Source: Cristatella mucedo
Lineage: Eukaryota > Bryozoa > Phylactolaemata > Cristatellidae
Direction of reading: 5' to 3'
DNA length: 64,000 bases
Assembly: GCA_009760855.2 (NCBI GenBank)
Contig: WPIO01000010.1
Location: forward strand, 1,008,501-1,072,500
The notes under the pieces were generated by a model that saw only the letters and a program-made list of their open reading frames with translations, searched no databases and had not been told where the DNA came from. This document shows positions 1-11,504 of this stretch, piece after piece (position 1 is the stretch's first letter; each line of letters starts with the position of its first letter). A program made the position numbers and the translations under genes.

Positions 1-439
1 ATGAGAATACCTGGAGGTCAATTGGCTGAGTTATCACCACGTAAGCATGCATTACCATAGAGTCAAATGAAACATGACAACATGATTGAGCGAAAATAAT
101 TAATATCTATATGCTGCTCGATACTGCTGTGAGGTGTAGACTATCTAATGTGTGAGTAAAAACCTACAATAGCTATTATGTTTTTCAATCATTTTATCTG
201 AGATAGCTTGCTGCTATTCAAGAGGGAATTTTAACAATACATTCTGCGAGGGTGTTATGAGAGGTGAACGTAGTAGAAGGAAGGCATATATCAAGCCAGG
301 GTTAGAGCTAAGTGTCATATGCATATAGACAACATTAAATTGTGCTTTACGATTTTGTCTGCCAAGGAGAGCATTTAATAAATTGTGCAAGGACTGGACT
401 GATCGCAGATTCATGAGGTACCCCTAAGTGTATAAAGGA
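1..439. other. Anonymous AT-rich sequence
   Basis: No recognisable gene or repeat is seen here. A 66-codon minus-strand frame (414-214) has no domain or splice context and is probably chance. Confidence 0.3.
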
Positions 440-570
440 GAAGGTTTAGCTGATTAAATAGCCTCATTCATATATTGGCAGAACAGTCTTAATGGCTATC
501 GATGTTCTTGCAGTGGGCAATAAAGGATTGCCACGGCCCGCGGGATGACTATTGCTTGTTGCCATTAATG
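440..570 (-). repeat. Degenerate tRNA-derived SINE (family S1)
   Basis: Read on the plus strand, the block runs through GCTGATTAAATAGCCTC, then GGCTATC and GTGGGCAATAAAGGATTGCC. The same order of blocks occurs in the clearer minus-strand S1 copies at 937 and 9366. The tRNA-like promoter half is not recognisable, so this is probably the tail and body of an old, truncated copy. Confidence 0.4.
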
Positions 571-936
571 CTAAGCTCGCTTCCATTATGATAGGACCTG
601 AGCATATGCAGTTAAGCTCCAGTGATACTCAGGCGAGATGATTTGTGCTCAATGAGTAATTTTGAGACCAGGTTAAATTTCTGGAGTTCCTCTCTAAAAG
701 ACGTGGCTTCTCAATGAGTGTCATAATAACAGTAGTTATTGGAAAATTAAGGGACACAACAATAGGCTAATTAACGATTTAATATTAAAAGTAATGGCAA
801 AAATATACTACATAATGGCAAGGTCCCAAAGAGAACTAAATCTTTCTCCAGGCACTTTCAATATGGTAGCATGCTGGCTGGTTAAGTGGTATCAGGAAGT
901 GTACGCTGCTCATGTCATCCGTACATGAACAATAGC

Positions 937-1128
937 TGATCAGCTGATTTAAAGCCTCTTTTATACAGCAGCAGCAGCAGAGCCTTTATCACCTCCGCTT
1001 GCAGCAGTGATAAGTGATCACTCACCAGTTTTTCCAGTTTTACCAGGTTTCGAACACACGACCTTGGGGCCGAGGTCGCTTAAAGCAGCCACCATACCTA
1101 GTGAGCCATTATGGCTGAAGCCATACTG
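937..1128 (-). repeat. tRNA-derived SINE, family S1
   Basis: On the minus strand a tRNA-like head has an A-box-like TGGCTCACTAGG (about 1098-1109) and a B-box-like GTGTTCGAAACC (about 1046-1057). A body follows, then a tail ending GGCTTTAAATCAGCTGATC. The same modules in the same order occur at 41690 (+), 58848 (-) and, without the A box, at 9366 (-). The two RNA polymerase III boxes plus dispersal identify a SINE rather than a tRNA gene. A short CAG run (about 968-982) sits in the body. Confidence 0.65.
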
Positions 1129-1130
1129 CA

Positions 1131-3079
1131 GATTTAGAGTAGCCAAGGAGGAGTGCACATATTGTTGTGCTGCTGGACCGACATAAAGCTGGTCTTTCTC
1201 AGACGAGTTATCTCACACATGACTGAGCTGCTACTGGTGAGAGCGCCTGTAGGTTATAGATAAGGCAAGTCACAAGGGTTGCTAAGTTCCATAGAAGGCT
1301 CTGGCTGTGCATAGCCACTAATGCAAATCTTTAAAGGCTTAAAGCTATTTAGATTTACTGTAATTATGCATGGTAGGTATGCATTTAGACTCTAGCTGCA
1401 TTCCTACCAACAATACAAGCTGCTAGAGACTCCTCTATATTACCAACGTACCTGCAGTACCTAATGGCCCAGATGAAGACTGCCTTCCTCTCAGAATACC
1501 TAGTGCTGATACACAGATGGCGAGCACACAGCCAGATTCACGAAGCACAATAAAATTGAATAGCTAGCTCTTTGCATGCACCAGAATTCACGAAATATCA
1601 AACTGGGCACAATTTGAAGGAAATTCAATCATGAATATTTAGTTAGTTAAATCAATTATCACCAGTGAAAATCAGCTGATGACTGAACAACCAGTTCTAG
1701 ACTTCTGCTTTTGGCTGAAGTGCATGGCGTTTTTATGTTCTACATTTTTATATTTCTTCTCGTTGTTCTTTCCATTGCCATTTTTCATTCGCAAAATTTT
1801 TGGCATGCTGTTTCAGGCACAGATAATAAAGGCTAAAGGCTAATAGGCTAAACATATCTTTTTGGACTGGGTGAAAGATTATACAATGTAGTTCACCAAA
1901 AGCATGTTGCTTCAATAGTGAATTGAAAAAATAAAAAACCAATGTAAATTTAAGTTTCTGGAACTTGGTTATCACAGAAAGGTACATATCTTGAAAGTGG
2001 TACATTTCAGGGAAGTTAACTAGCACAAGTTGGTCTCATGCATTATTACACAGGCTGTATATAGACATATGACAAAGATATATCAATATACCTGCAAGTA
2101 TATACAACCTGCCTTACCTAGAGGCATGCAAAGTTATCCCAATATCGTTAATGTGGATTACAGCGAATATGGAGTAGTCATTCACCTGCCCTGATGGAGC
2201 ACTATTAGTCACAAGACTAAAATCACAGCCAACATTTTAAATGGCTACAGCTGTGGTCGACTACCAGGAAGTTAATCATCTGCACGAATTGGGCAGGGTC
2301 GGGTAAGTGGGAGAAACTCCCAGCCGTATCCCACAGCATCATGGATTCTAAGAGAGTAAGTGTGGTTTTCATGAACGATGCAAGTAAAGCAGCATGTTCA
2401 AAATTCAGAGCACCAAGAGGCCAGCTGTATGTACTAAACAGCTTGCACTGACTCCCTGCTGAGCTGTGGTTTCCCTTCACAAATGTGCTGCTGAATTTTA
2501 CTTGTTTTCATTCCTTTCCCATAACTTATCAAGCAAAAATACTTGCTAAGCAGACTCCCCATTGCATTGCAGTCGCCTTCGTTTAATATGGTTAATCCGT
2601 TCCAGACTCTGGCGATTAATGCATTTCCACAAAGCAGAATATTTTATTTATATAACAAATATGTTCACAGTTAAAGCATAAAAAATCGGTTCAAGACACT
2701 CAGAATGCGGTTTTAACATGGTTCTCTGGACTTAAAATACCGGATTTTTAGTCACTATTACACTCGCAGTACCCTCTATGTTAAGGCAAAATAAGAGAAA
2801 CTAAGGCTTATTATGTTCGTTAACAAAAATATCATATTTTCTTATTGTACATTTATGTACACACACCCACAGTTTATATAGGCAACCACTCTAACCAATA
2901 AAAATAGTCCAACATTTTTGAAGATGAAGTAATGACGCTGAAGAGATTTACTGCAAAGCAAAGGAGAGCTAGGTTACTCTCCTTTAAAGACACGACTTCA
3001 GCAGGAGTGTCTTCACATGTTGCAGTATTGTCGCCCCCTAACATAGAGAGCTCTAACATGCACTCGTGTTCGTTGCAGA
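1131..3079. other. Anonymous region, no supported gene
   Basis: This is mostly AT-rich with short frames on both strands. The minus frame at 3059-2874 overlaps an open plus frame and contains an acceptor-like CTTTGCTTTGCAG, but no matching exon structure could be built. No repeat family of this window was recognised. Confidence 0.35.
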
Positions 3080-3594
3080 ATTATTCCGAAAACCGAAGTT
3101 CTTTCGAACATCGTATACGGAAGCGATACAGCTGAGACCTGTTTAAAGTTATTCTGACTGTTATTTGACCGTAGCGAGTAAGAAATTATGGATATCTAAA
3201 CGCTTATCGCTTCAAGCTGGATCTCCCGTGCTGGCAGCTGCCTTAGCTAAGCCAGCGGCAGTAACCTTCATGTTAGTTACGATCGTCAGCAGCTGTTATC
3301 GCTTCGTCATCGTAGATCAAATGCATTCCTAGAAATTAATGTTGCTGCTAAGATTCATGGACTTCGCATTAACAAAAGAAAAGCACCCCATAGCCACTGT
3401 GGTCGCCGGAACCGCCAGGTCAGAAGCCGCTCGTTGGGCAGGACTGCGAGATGAGTACCAGCTCGTTTGGTATTCCTAGAATTGTCTCGAACCGCTCAGC
3501 ATGCCCCCCACATGCTCCAATGTAAATCTCTCTAACATAGTGGTCATCAGGTTTGTTGCAACTCCATCGGCCAGACTTTACGCTTGCCTATAGA

Positions 3595-4783
3595 ATCCTT
3601 GCTCACTATGCAATAAACCTTCGGTAGTAAGCGACCTTATTTCTAAAAATGGTATCAACCTGTTCGCTCTAACTGAAACTTGGCTAAAATCAATGAACTG
3701 TCCAACAATTTAAGACGCTAACCATCTGCTTTATCGTTCTTTCACACCCCCAGATCAACCAAAACTGGAGGTGGAGTTGCTATTGTCATGCGCTCGAAAT
3801 TCAACTTCAAGCCATTTGCAGTACCCTCGAAGCAGTCTTTTGAATCAATTGTCTTGGTCTCATCCGATTAACAAACTACCGATAGTGGCAGTAGTCTATC
3901 GCCCACCAGGTACCAAATCTTCCTTTATCTCTGGTTTCTCAGGTCTCATTTCGATTCTGTGTGCAAGAAATCGACCCTTCCTCGTTATGGGTAATTTCAA
4001 CATTCACATTGATAACTTATCTGAGACTTTCAGCACCAAATTTCGTGTATTGACTGACTCATTGTCTCTTTGTGGCTCATGTGCATGGCCCCACTCACGT
4101 CAAGGGTTACACACTCGACCAGATTTTCTCATACAACCACTTTGTCATCACCAAGTATTACTAAATCCTGTTTATCTGACCACATGCAGATCTCATTCAA
4201 TCTACAGTGTGTGCCCACCTCCTCCTCTAAAATAAGCTGTGAATCGCGAAAGATCAAGACCCTTGACATCGATACCGTCCGTGCGAGAATATCTGCTTCA
4301 CCTCTGCTGCTCAGTCCTCCCTCCGATCTGTCATTATTGGTAGATAGCTACAACACGACACGAGCTGATACGCTCGACGAGTTCGCACCTTTGACAAAGC
4401 GCACTGTGCGCCCTAACCCAGACGGCCTATGGTTTACCACAGACATTAAACTAGCCAGGTCTACTAAGCGAAAGCTTGAAAAAGCATACACAAGATCAGG
4501 ACTGACTGTCCATCGACAGGCATATGAAGACTACTGTAAGTCGTATCAATCGATCCTAGCAAAGGCCAAGTCGAGCTTCTATAGAAACATTGTTGAATCA
4601 CAGATGCACAATCCAAAAATGCTGATGTCGATGATCAACCATCTCCTCAACCGCTGCCAGATTAGCACATTACCTGATGATCCTTGTGACGATCTAGACA
4701 ATCGCTTCTCTCGATTCTTTGTGCAAAAGATAGACAAGATCAGGGAATCCATCCCTGCGATGACAACCTCCCCACAAGAATGA
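3595..4783 (+). pseudogene. L2-A endonuclease and linker region (ORF2 N-terminal half), broken
   Basis: This part encoded the apurinic-like endonuclease that nicks target DNA to prime reverse transcription. Visible signatures are LTETWL (3669-3686), the YRPP turn (3897-3908), GNFNIH (3990 on) and the terminal SDH (4175-4183). In the family the third motif is normally GDFN, so the Asp-to-Asn change would probably cripple catalysis even without the breaks. An in-frame stop follows TETWL, and several frame changes occur between 3700 and 4070. The linker (about 4215-4783) is open for a long stretch, with LWFTTDIKLA and FYRNIVESQM blocks that recur in the 37.5 kb and 48.8 kb copies. A stop at 4781-4783 separates it from the RT part. 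Confidence 0.8.
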
Positions 4784-4789
4784 TGTCCC

Positions 4790-5913
4790 CCGATTCCTGG
4801 CTGCACCTCAATGTCTACATTTAAGTAGGGCACTACTGATCTAGTCCTGAAGTTCGTATCCCAATCAAAGAAGACAACAAGTCCTCTGGACCCTATTCCC
4901 ACTGTCCTGCTCCGACGTTGCATTGATCTGCTGCTGTCATGCATAACTAACATCATTATTATGTCATTAGCCTCAGGTCATGTCCCAGCAACTTTAAAAA
5001 AGCTATAGTAAGGTCACTTCACAAGAAAACGACACTTGACCAAGACAACTTGAGCAACTACCGCCCAGGCTTCCTTCTACCATTCCTATCAGAGACACTA
5101 GAATGGGTCGTGGCGGACCAGCTGATCTCATATATCGAAACTTCAAACCTTGCTAGTAAGTTCCAGTCTGGCTTTGGAGCTAATCTCTCCACAGAATCAG
5201 CATTGCTTAGTGTGTACAACGACGTACTTAGAAATGCAGACATGGGTAGAGTATATCCGCTTGTTTTGCTCGACCTTTCGGCAGCTTTTGATACTATCGA
5301 TCACAAAGTTCTTCAAGAGCACCTGTCATCTTGCCTGGGCATCAATGGCACTGCTCCGCAATGCCCCAGGTCCTATCTCAGTGGGAGACTCCAGAGTATT
5401 GACATGAATAGACAAAGATCATCCGAGGTACCTCTGAAATATGGGGTACCTCAGGGCTCCATGATAGGTCTAGTTCTTTTCACGGTTGATACTCTCCCTC
5501 TTGCTGATTTGATTGCCAGGCACAATTTAGGCTTTCACTTCTATGTGGATGACACTCAGCTGTATCTTTACTTTCCTCCCTCCCAGCCTTCGAGCACCTC
5601 GAAGTCTCTCTACTCCCTTGCTGCATGTATTAATGACATTCGCACATGGATGGCAGCAAATTTTCTAAAACTTAACGAAAATAAAACTAACTTACTAGTT
5701 ATGGGCAAACCCAGTGTGATCCAGAGATTGGAAAGGCTGACTCTCAAAATTGGCTCTGCCAGCATACCTCCAGTTGAATCAGCTCGAAATGTAGGTGTCA
5801 TATTCCAAAGTGACCTCTCATTAGACGGCCACATCAGCTCCACAGTCAAAACTGCCTACTTTCAGCTACATAACATTGCTAAAATTCGGGCTAGTTTAGA
5901 TAAGGATACCAGT
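4790..5913 (+). pseudogene. L2-A reverse transcriptase domain, nearly intact
   Basis: The RT polymerises cDNA from the element's own RNA. A frame open from 5050 carries motif A (LLDLSAAFDTIDH, about 5262-5304), motif B (GVPQGS, 5443-5460) and motif C as FYVDD (5539-5553), against FYADD in the 17.4 kb copy. A WMAANFLKLNENKT block follows. Upstream, 4790-5049 is RT N-terminal sequence in broken frames. The open frame runs on to 6087, but its last part (about 5914-6087) is supplied by the nested L2-A insertion, so that apparent 345-residue product is a chance fusion. The true continuation of the domain starts at 6318. Confidence 0.82.
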
Positions 5914-6317
5914 CTAGAAATACCTCATACAAACCTTAAATCCTTTGGAGACCGTGCATTTAGTTCGTATGCTCCCAAAGCCTGGAACTCCCTCCCGACC
6001 TGCGTCCGAACATCCCCTGACGTGACCACATTTAAAAGGAACCTAAAAACACACTTATTTAGGACAGCATTTAGCGGGTCCCTGTGATTCGTCCTTGATG
6101 TGCTTATGCATGCTGACACTGCATGCTGCCACTAACCACATTTGCATGCTGACCCTGTGCATGTCACCGCTAACCATATTATCCTTTATGTTTGTTTTTC
6201 AAGCATGATTTAACTTACCATTCAATCGCATTTCACTTTGCGTCAAATATAAAGCGCCTAGAGAGAGATTAAGTTCTCTGATGGTGCTTTATCAAGGGAA
6301 TTATTATTATTATTATT
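5914..6317 (+). mobile_element. 5'-truncated L2-A copy nested inside L2-A copy 1
   Basis: The segment begins in the ORF2 C-terminal region (IPHTNLKSFGD), continues through the stop at 6085-6087 and the 3' UTR, and ends with the hairpin and an (ATT)n tail at about 6300-6317. Host sequence before it ends at GATAAGGATACC, and host sequence after it resumes with ACGTCCAAGTTGG. In the uninterrupted 17.8 kb copy these two blocks are adjacent. The same orientation and an intact tail fit target-primed insertion. No clear target duplication is seen. Confidence 0.8.
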
Positions 6318-7065
6318 ACGTCCAAGTTGGTCCATGCATTTGTGACATCCCGTCTCGACTTCTGCAACTCACTGCTCACTGGCCTACCGGCATGTGCAAT
6401 CAGGCGATTGCAGCTGGTGCAAAATTCCACTGCTAGGCTTGTCTGTCGTGAGCGTCGCAGCTGCCATTTCACACCACTTCTCGCCGACCTTCACTGGCTA
6501 CAAGTCAAGCAACGAATTAATTTCAAGGTTTTGTAGCTCACTTTTTGGTCACTTCATTCTTCGGCTCCAGCCTATCTCTGAGATCTTCTCCCCCACCAGG
6601 CCAAGCATCGTACCACCCTCTTTCCGGAATCCAACTGTCTACCAATACCTCGTACAAACCTCAAATCCTTTGGAGACTGCGCATTTAGTTCGAATGCCCC
6701 CAAAGCCTGGAACTGCCTCCCGAATTGCTTCACAACATCCCCCGACTCTACCACATTTAAAAATAACTTAAAAACACACGTATTTTGAACAGCATATAGT
6801 GGGTCCCTGCGATTCGTCCTTCATGTGCTTATGCCTGCTGACACTGTGCATGCTGCCACTAACCACACTGGCATGCTGACCCTGTGCATGTCACCCCTAA
6901 CCATGTTATTCATGTTGTTTGTTTATCAAGCATGATATTGCTCACCATTCAATTGCATTTCCCTTTGCAGCAAATGTAAAGCGCCTAGAAAGAGATTGAG
7001 TTCTCTGAGGGCGCTTTATCAAGTGCATTATTATTATAATTGGTATTATTATTATTACTATTATT
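6318..7065 (+). mobile_element. 3' continuation of L2-A copy 1
   Basis: This is the RT C-terminal region ([20 protein letters not shown] in the plus frame), then the 3' UTR with ACTGTGCATGCTGCCACTAACC, the terminal hairpin near 6978-7020 and an irregular (ATT)n tail. It rejoins the domain broken at 5913. Frameshifts occur near 6530 and downstream. Confidence 0.8.
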
Positions 7066-7545
7066 AGGGTCTCTTCACCAAGTTCATCGTCGTCTTCTTC
7101 CGAGCTCCATAAATACAGTAATTTTAACTTTAATTGTAATAGAGTGGTTTATAATTGACTGGGGCACCCGTGTGAACCCTGTATAATTTTCACAATCTCA
7201 ATAAGCATTTTAATGAATACATTTAAAAATCCGAGGTAGAGTGAAGCCGCAAAAGTCGAAGTGGGAAGTGGCAAGAGTCGACTGCACACGGGCATCCGAC
7301 TTAAGCTATTCAGCTGTTCCTCAAAAAATAAAAGGTTAGCCTATTTAACTGCCTCATGTATGCATATAGTGGCTGAAGAGTCCTAACCACAAGTCATCCT
7401 AGAGGTCTTAATTACTAAAATGAGGATGGTCTGTGTCCTTATTCTCCCTGTTGTCTTATACAAATCCAGGTTCTCCCTTTTGCTACAGACCTGAACCGGC
7501 CAGAAAGGAAGAGAGTTGGGCGCATTGAAGACTATTGGAATTTCA

Positions 7546-8133
7546 TAGTAATAATAGTGCACTTGGTAAAGCACCCTCAGAGAACTCAATCTCTTTCTAG
7601 GTGCTTTACATTTGCTGCAAAGGGAAATGCAATTAAATGGTGAGCAATATCATGCTTGATAAAAAAAACAACATGAATAACATGGTTAGGGGTGACATGC
7701 ACAGGGTAAGCATGGAAATGTGGTTGGTGGCAGCGTGCACAGTGTCAGCACACATAAGCACACGAAGGACTAATCACAGGGATCCACTGAATGCTTTCCT
7801 AAATAGGTGTGTTTTAAGTTCTTTTTAAATGTGGTCAAGTCAGGGGATGTTGTGACACAATTCGGGAGTGAGTTCCAGGCTTTGGGAGAATACGAACTAA
7901 ATACACGGTGTCCAAAGGATTTGAGGTTTGTACGAGGTATTGATAAACTGTTGGATTCCGAGAGGCGGGTGGTATGATGCTTGGCCTGGTGGGGGAGTAG
8001 ATGTGAGAGATAGGCTGGAGCCAAAGAATGAAGTGACCTAAAAGTGAGCTACAAAACCTTGAAGCCGATCTGTTGCTTGACCGGTAGCCAGTGCAGGTTG
8101 GCGAGAAGTGGTGTGATGTGGCAACTGCAGCTT
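7546..8133 (-). mobile_element. 5'-truncated L2-A copy
   Basis: On the minus strand the copy starts in the RT C-terminal region (CHITPLL-like), passes the SFGHRVFSSYSPKAWNSLP block and ends with the hairpin and a short tail at about 7546. One base is missing from the A-run before the usual NLKTHLF ending, so the frame ends in a different peptide. The copy at 18057-18311 shows the same change. Confidence 0.8.
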
Positions 8134-9365
8134 CACCTTCAAGTTAGAGTAGGTTGCTGGCTTGCAGCTGAGAGAATATTGGTGCACTCCCATTTCTTTT
8201 CGTAAAGTTTGTTTGCCAGCAAATCACGATCATAGCACTAATGTATCCACGTTTCCTGCGCATGGGGTAGACTCGTGGACGTACACCGAGCAGGTGAACA
8301 CTGGTCGACTGAAACGGTTGCTTTGGATTTGCTATTTAGCTTTCATTTTCATTTAGTTTCACTGGTCTGCTGGGGCCTAATGAGCTCTTCAGATATCATG
8401 ATTACCATCTGAGTCATTTGAGCTTGCATGACATGCCTATAATAATACAGCAACTAAAAGTGCATCGTATCATTGAGGATAAAAGAAACCGGAGCTGCCG
8501 TGCCATTGAGTGTATTCCCTGCTTTGCAGTAACGCATACTGTAATTAGGGCCAACTTTGCTGTTGCTTAAAATTGGATTAGAAACTGTATTTGTCTTGCC
8601 CTAAAAAGCAGTCGCAATTATTTAGGTAATAGGCAATTCAATATTCATTCTTCGGCACATTAAAAAATTGCACAGCATTACCCAGTGAAAAATCGGAACT
8701 AGCGACTTCCAATTCCCACCATTACCTATAGACATATTCTTTTTTTAATAAGTGGGAAGCCACAGTAACAGTACATACTGGCCATAAATCTCAAATATAG
8801 CTGGAATTCTGAGATGCACCTTCTCATATAAGAAATGATAGCATAGCAGAAGCACCTTGTATTCTTAAAATTCGACACCAAAAATCGAACGTGACAAATA
8901 TGTGATGATTTCAAGCTGCAGTAAAGCTAAGCTAAAGCTAATGCAAAACGCTAAGCCATGCAGACAAAGATGGGCTGCCGATCGTTTGCACTGAGCAAGG
9001 TAGCTGTATGCTCCTGAATTGCCCTCTCGAAAAATAAGCATCTGGCATTCAGTTGCATTAATACTTGAAGCATGCGTCGAGCCGGAGCTACGACCAGTCT
9101 GCTTCGAGTGACGTTCGAGAAACGAAGTATCGATTTTTCGGCTGCTTTGAAGAAATGTCAAGTGAATCTCAAACCAGTATTGCAGACATAGGCATCAATG
9201 AAGAAAGCATGAGCGAGTTCTTCTGTTGGTCTACCCTTGGGGAAATACAGGGGCCCCCTCGAATGCACCATCATGGTCATGAATGTTCCCTTTCGATTGC
9301 ACCGAACTGGCTAAGGATGGAGGCTGGCCGCCGAGATCAGCATTCAAACAGCTAGCCGGTTAAAT
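8134..9365. other. Anonymous region
   Basis: Only short overlapping frames are seen, with no splice-bounded exon and no recognised repeat. The antisense pair around 8865-9355 shows no domain. Confidence 0.35.
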
Positions 9366-9515
9366 AAAATACTAGCTGATTTAACAGCCTCTTTTGTAGA
9401 GGGAAAGAAAAGCCTTGACGACCATCACCACCGCTTGCAGGGGCAAGAAACGATTGCCTACAGCAGGATTTGAACCCACGTCCTCGAGACCGAGGTCGTG
9501 AAATTGTAATGTAAT
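9366..9515 (-). repeat. tRNA-derived SINE, family S1, 5'-truncated
   Basis: The minus-strand tail and body (GAGGCTGTTAAATCAGCTAG, revcomp of 9366 on) are followed by the B-box-like GGGTTCAAATCC at about 9466-9478. Similarity stops after ACCGAGGTCGTG, so the A-box half is missing. Confidence 0.6.
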
Positions 9516-10390
9516 TACATTTCAAAATAGTGCTACGCTAGCATGAAGAAAATCAGCACCTATTTTTAAATTTCAGCAATATTTTGCTATGGAAATGTCG
9601 TCCTATTTTTGTTATCGCGGTAGGAGTAAAGAAGTGGGGTCAGGCGGTGTAGGTATGAGGCCGCTTGATATTGGCAGCAGCGGCTATTCTAAGTATGCTG
9701 TAAGAAATTGCTAGAAAGTTTGCATTCATTTAAATTAGCTCTATCGTCAGCCAAATAGCAACTACCTGTGGGTATTTACCAATCATATTTAGTTGCAAAA
9801 GGATTTGCCAATTCGGCTGTGTCGTTTCTGGTTACTGGGGCCTTAGACAACCCTGGTATCATTTAGGCGATTATAATATAAACCATATGCCATTTCTGTA
9901 GCACCGTAAACGACACATACTTTATCCAGATGCTCTAACACTTGGTGAGTTGTATACCGCTTAATGATTATTGGATTGAAGCTTTCGTGCTGCTAGGGTC
10001 CAGCCAAGACGCTAGCCAATCGGAGCGACGCATTCCTGAGCCACTAACAACGGAAGCTCTGGTTAGAGTTAACGTCTGCACAGGAGTTAACAATTATATG
10101 ATGTCGAATACGGTTGTGTATGAGTGCTCCATGTCGTTTGCTGTTTAGCAATGGGTGCACGATCACTCACACAACAATTAGTAGGGAAGGGGCTTCCAGC
10201 TTAGTATCGGCAGACGTCAACATTTAGGTGCAGCACTGCAGTAGGCTGGAGTATGCACTTTCGCATTACGATCTCAACAATGACTACAATGAACAAAGTT
10301 GACCACGTGGGGTGGACATCAGTTTCAGTTCAGTCTGCACGACACTGGGAGGCCCAGGCGTGACTTTCTCTGCTGCTTTCATCGATTCGA
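9516..10390. other. Anonymous region
   Basis: No supported gene or repeat. Short frames only. Confidence 0.35.
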
Positions 10391-11081
10391 CTAGTACCCC
10401 AGATGTTCAGGACAGCAGAAGGCAAGCCCTGAAATTTCTTTTAGCGATTTGGAAATGATTCGGTGGGAAAACTCAAATCGACGACGCAAATGGGCAGCCT
10501 TGGAGAGAGCAAACTGTTCACTCCACGAGCAGTACTTCGATGCTTGGAAATCACTGTGAGCAGCCAGCTCCGACTTGACGTAGGAAAGCATCGAGGTCAA
10601 GGAAGTTTTAGGACGCGTGGCCAACCTTTCTAAAACAGCGGAAAAGTGACTGGGGCCACGAGGCGCTCGAGGTGACACTGAAGTAGAGGTCCCTAACGAC
10701 GAGTAGGATGCGACGAGGGTGGTTCAAGTGGAGCAGCGAAACCGCTCCTAAACAGGAGAATCAGAGCTCGCCGACAGTTATACGATGGCAGACCATTATC
10801 GAGTCGCTAGAGGAGCGGCTGAAGCTGCAGCAAGAGCTTCGTTTAGAAGTACTGCCGTCGATCGAGTCTGCTACAGACCGACAGCAAAGGAAGTGGTGCA
10901 GAACTCTAAGCACCATCTAGAAAACAGGACGAGAGCTGAAAAGGACAACGTCATTTTACTTAGATGCTTACTAAAACTAGCTCCTGGTGTTCAATGTCTG
11001 AGACCGAGCAAGCTAGCTCTGACACTACAGTTGTTGCACACAAACGGCACACTCGCATCAGAACTAACAGATCCGGCCTAA
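10391..11081 (+). pseudogene. Coding-like GC-richer block, possible coiled-coil relic
   Basis: Composition is visibly richer in G and C than its surroundings. Plus-strand frames show charged, amphipathic stretches such as WENSNRRRKWAALERAN (about 10460-10510) and IIESLEERLKLQQELRLEV (about 10797-10855). They lie in different frames separated by stops. That is what a decayed coiled-coil gene would look like, but no family is recognised, and an antisense frame at 10678-10391 is equally open. The strand and the pseudogene call are inferences from residue character only. Confidence 0.25.
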
Positions 11082-11134
11082 CGCGCTGCTCCAACGGCTG
11101 AACAGATGAATGGCACTACAGCTGACATAGCTGA

Positions 11135-11504
11135 GGCGACATTACTGATTCTGGTGATACGTGTGAGAACGTTGGCAAGCTTTCGGCTTGTGCCCAACGG
11201 GCAGCTCCATCTCAGGCAGTATACCTGTATGGTGCCGATTGTCGTCCTGGTTCTTGCCGAATCAGAAGTAAAACCTCAGCCAGCAAGGGCTCTGTTGCCT
11301 GTGGCAGTCAGGTTAGTTTCACTAAGAATGTAAGTATTTGCTATCATGTATCCTTCTCTACTGTGTCACCCATAAGCTTACTGCTACAACTCTATTCTCT
11401 TTTTCTGCATGAAGGAACCTACAAGATGTGTGGTCATTGCCAGTCGTGACCATAACTGGTTTCGAATTTTAGATCTTCGACGCCTACAAGCTGATGGCTC
11501 GTAG
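11135..11504 (+). CDS. Candidate two-exon 3' end of a Cys-rich protein gene
   Basis: Exon 1 is open from 11135 after a stop and ends at 11329, just before a perfect donor GTAAGT (11330). It would encode about 65 residues with five cysteines (DTCENVG, LSACAQ, GADCRPGSC, SVACGS), a spacing typical of secreted or extracellular modules. An 85-base intron ends at a pyrimidine-rich acceptor (TTCTCTTTTTCTGCATGAAG, to 11414). The next exon, 11415-11504, continues in phase (EPTRCVVIASRDHNWF) to a TAG. The acceptor of exon 1 is weak and no upstream exon is identified. No family is recognised. Decayed coding sequence is the main alternative. Confidence 0.3.

Larger units (their letters stand above)
3080..7065 (+). 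mobile_element. Near full-length L2-clade LINE (L2-A copy 1), split by a nested copy
   Basis: This is the most complete non-LTR retrotransposon in the window. Its 5' end is placed near 3080 because similarity to the 36147 copy starts there. About 500 bases of leader precede an apurinic-type endonuclease, a linker, a reverse transcriptase and a 3' UTR with a hairpin and (ATT)n tail. The element is interrupted after position 5913 by a 5'-truncated L2-A copy, and its own sequence resumes at about 6318. Frameshifts and stops in both enzymatic domains make it inactive. The assignment to the L2/CR1 group rests on the endonuclease-RT order, the RT signatures and the 3' hairpin with a simple-repeat tail. 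Confidence 0.85.
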
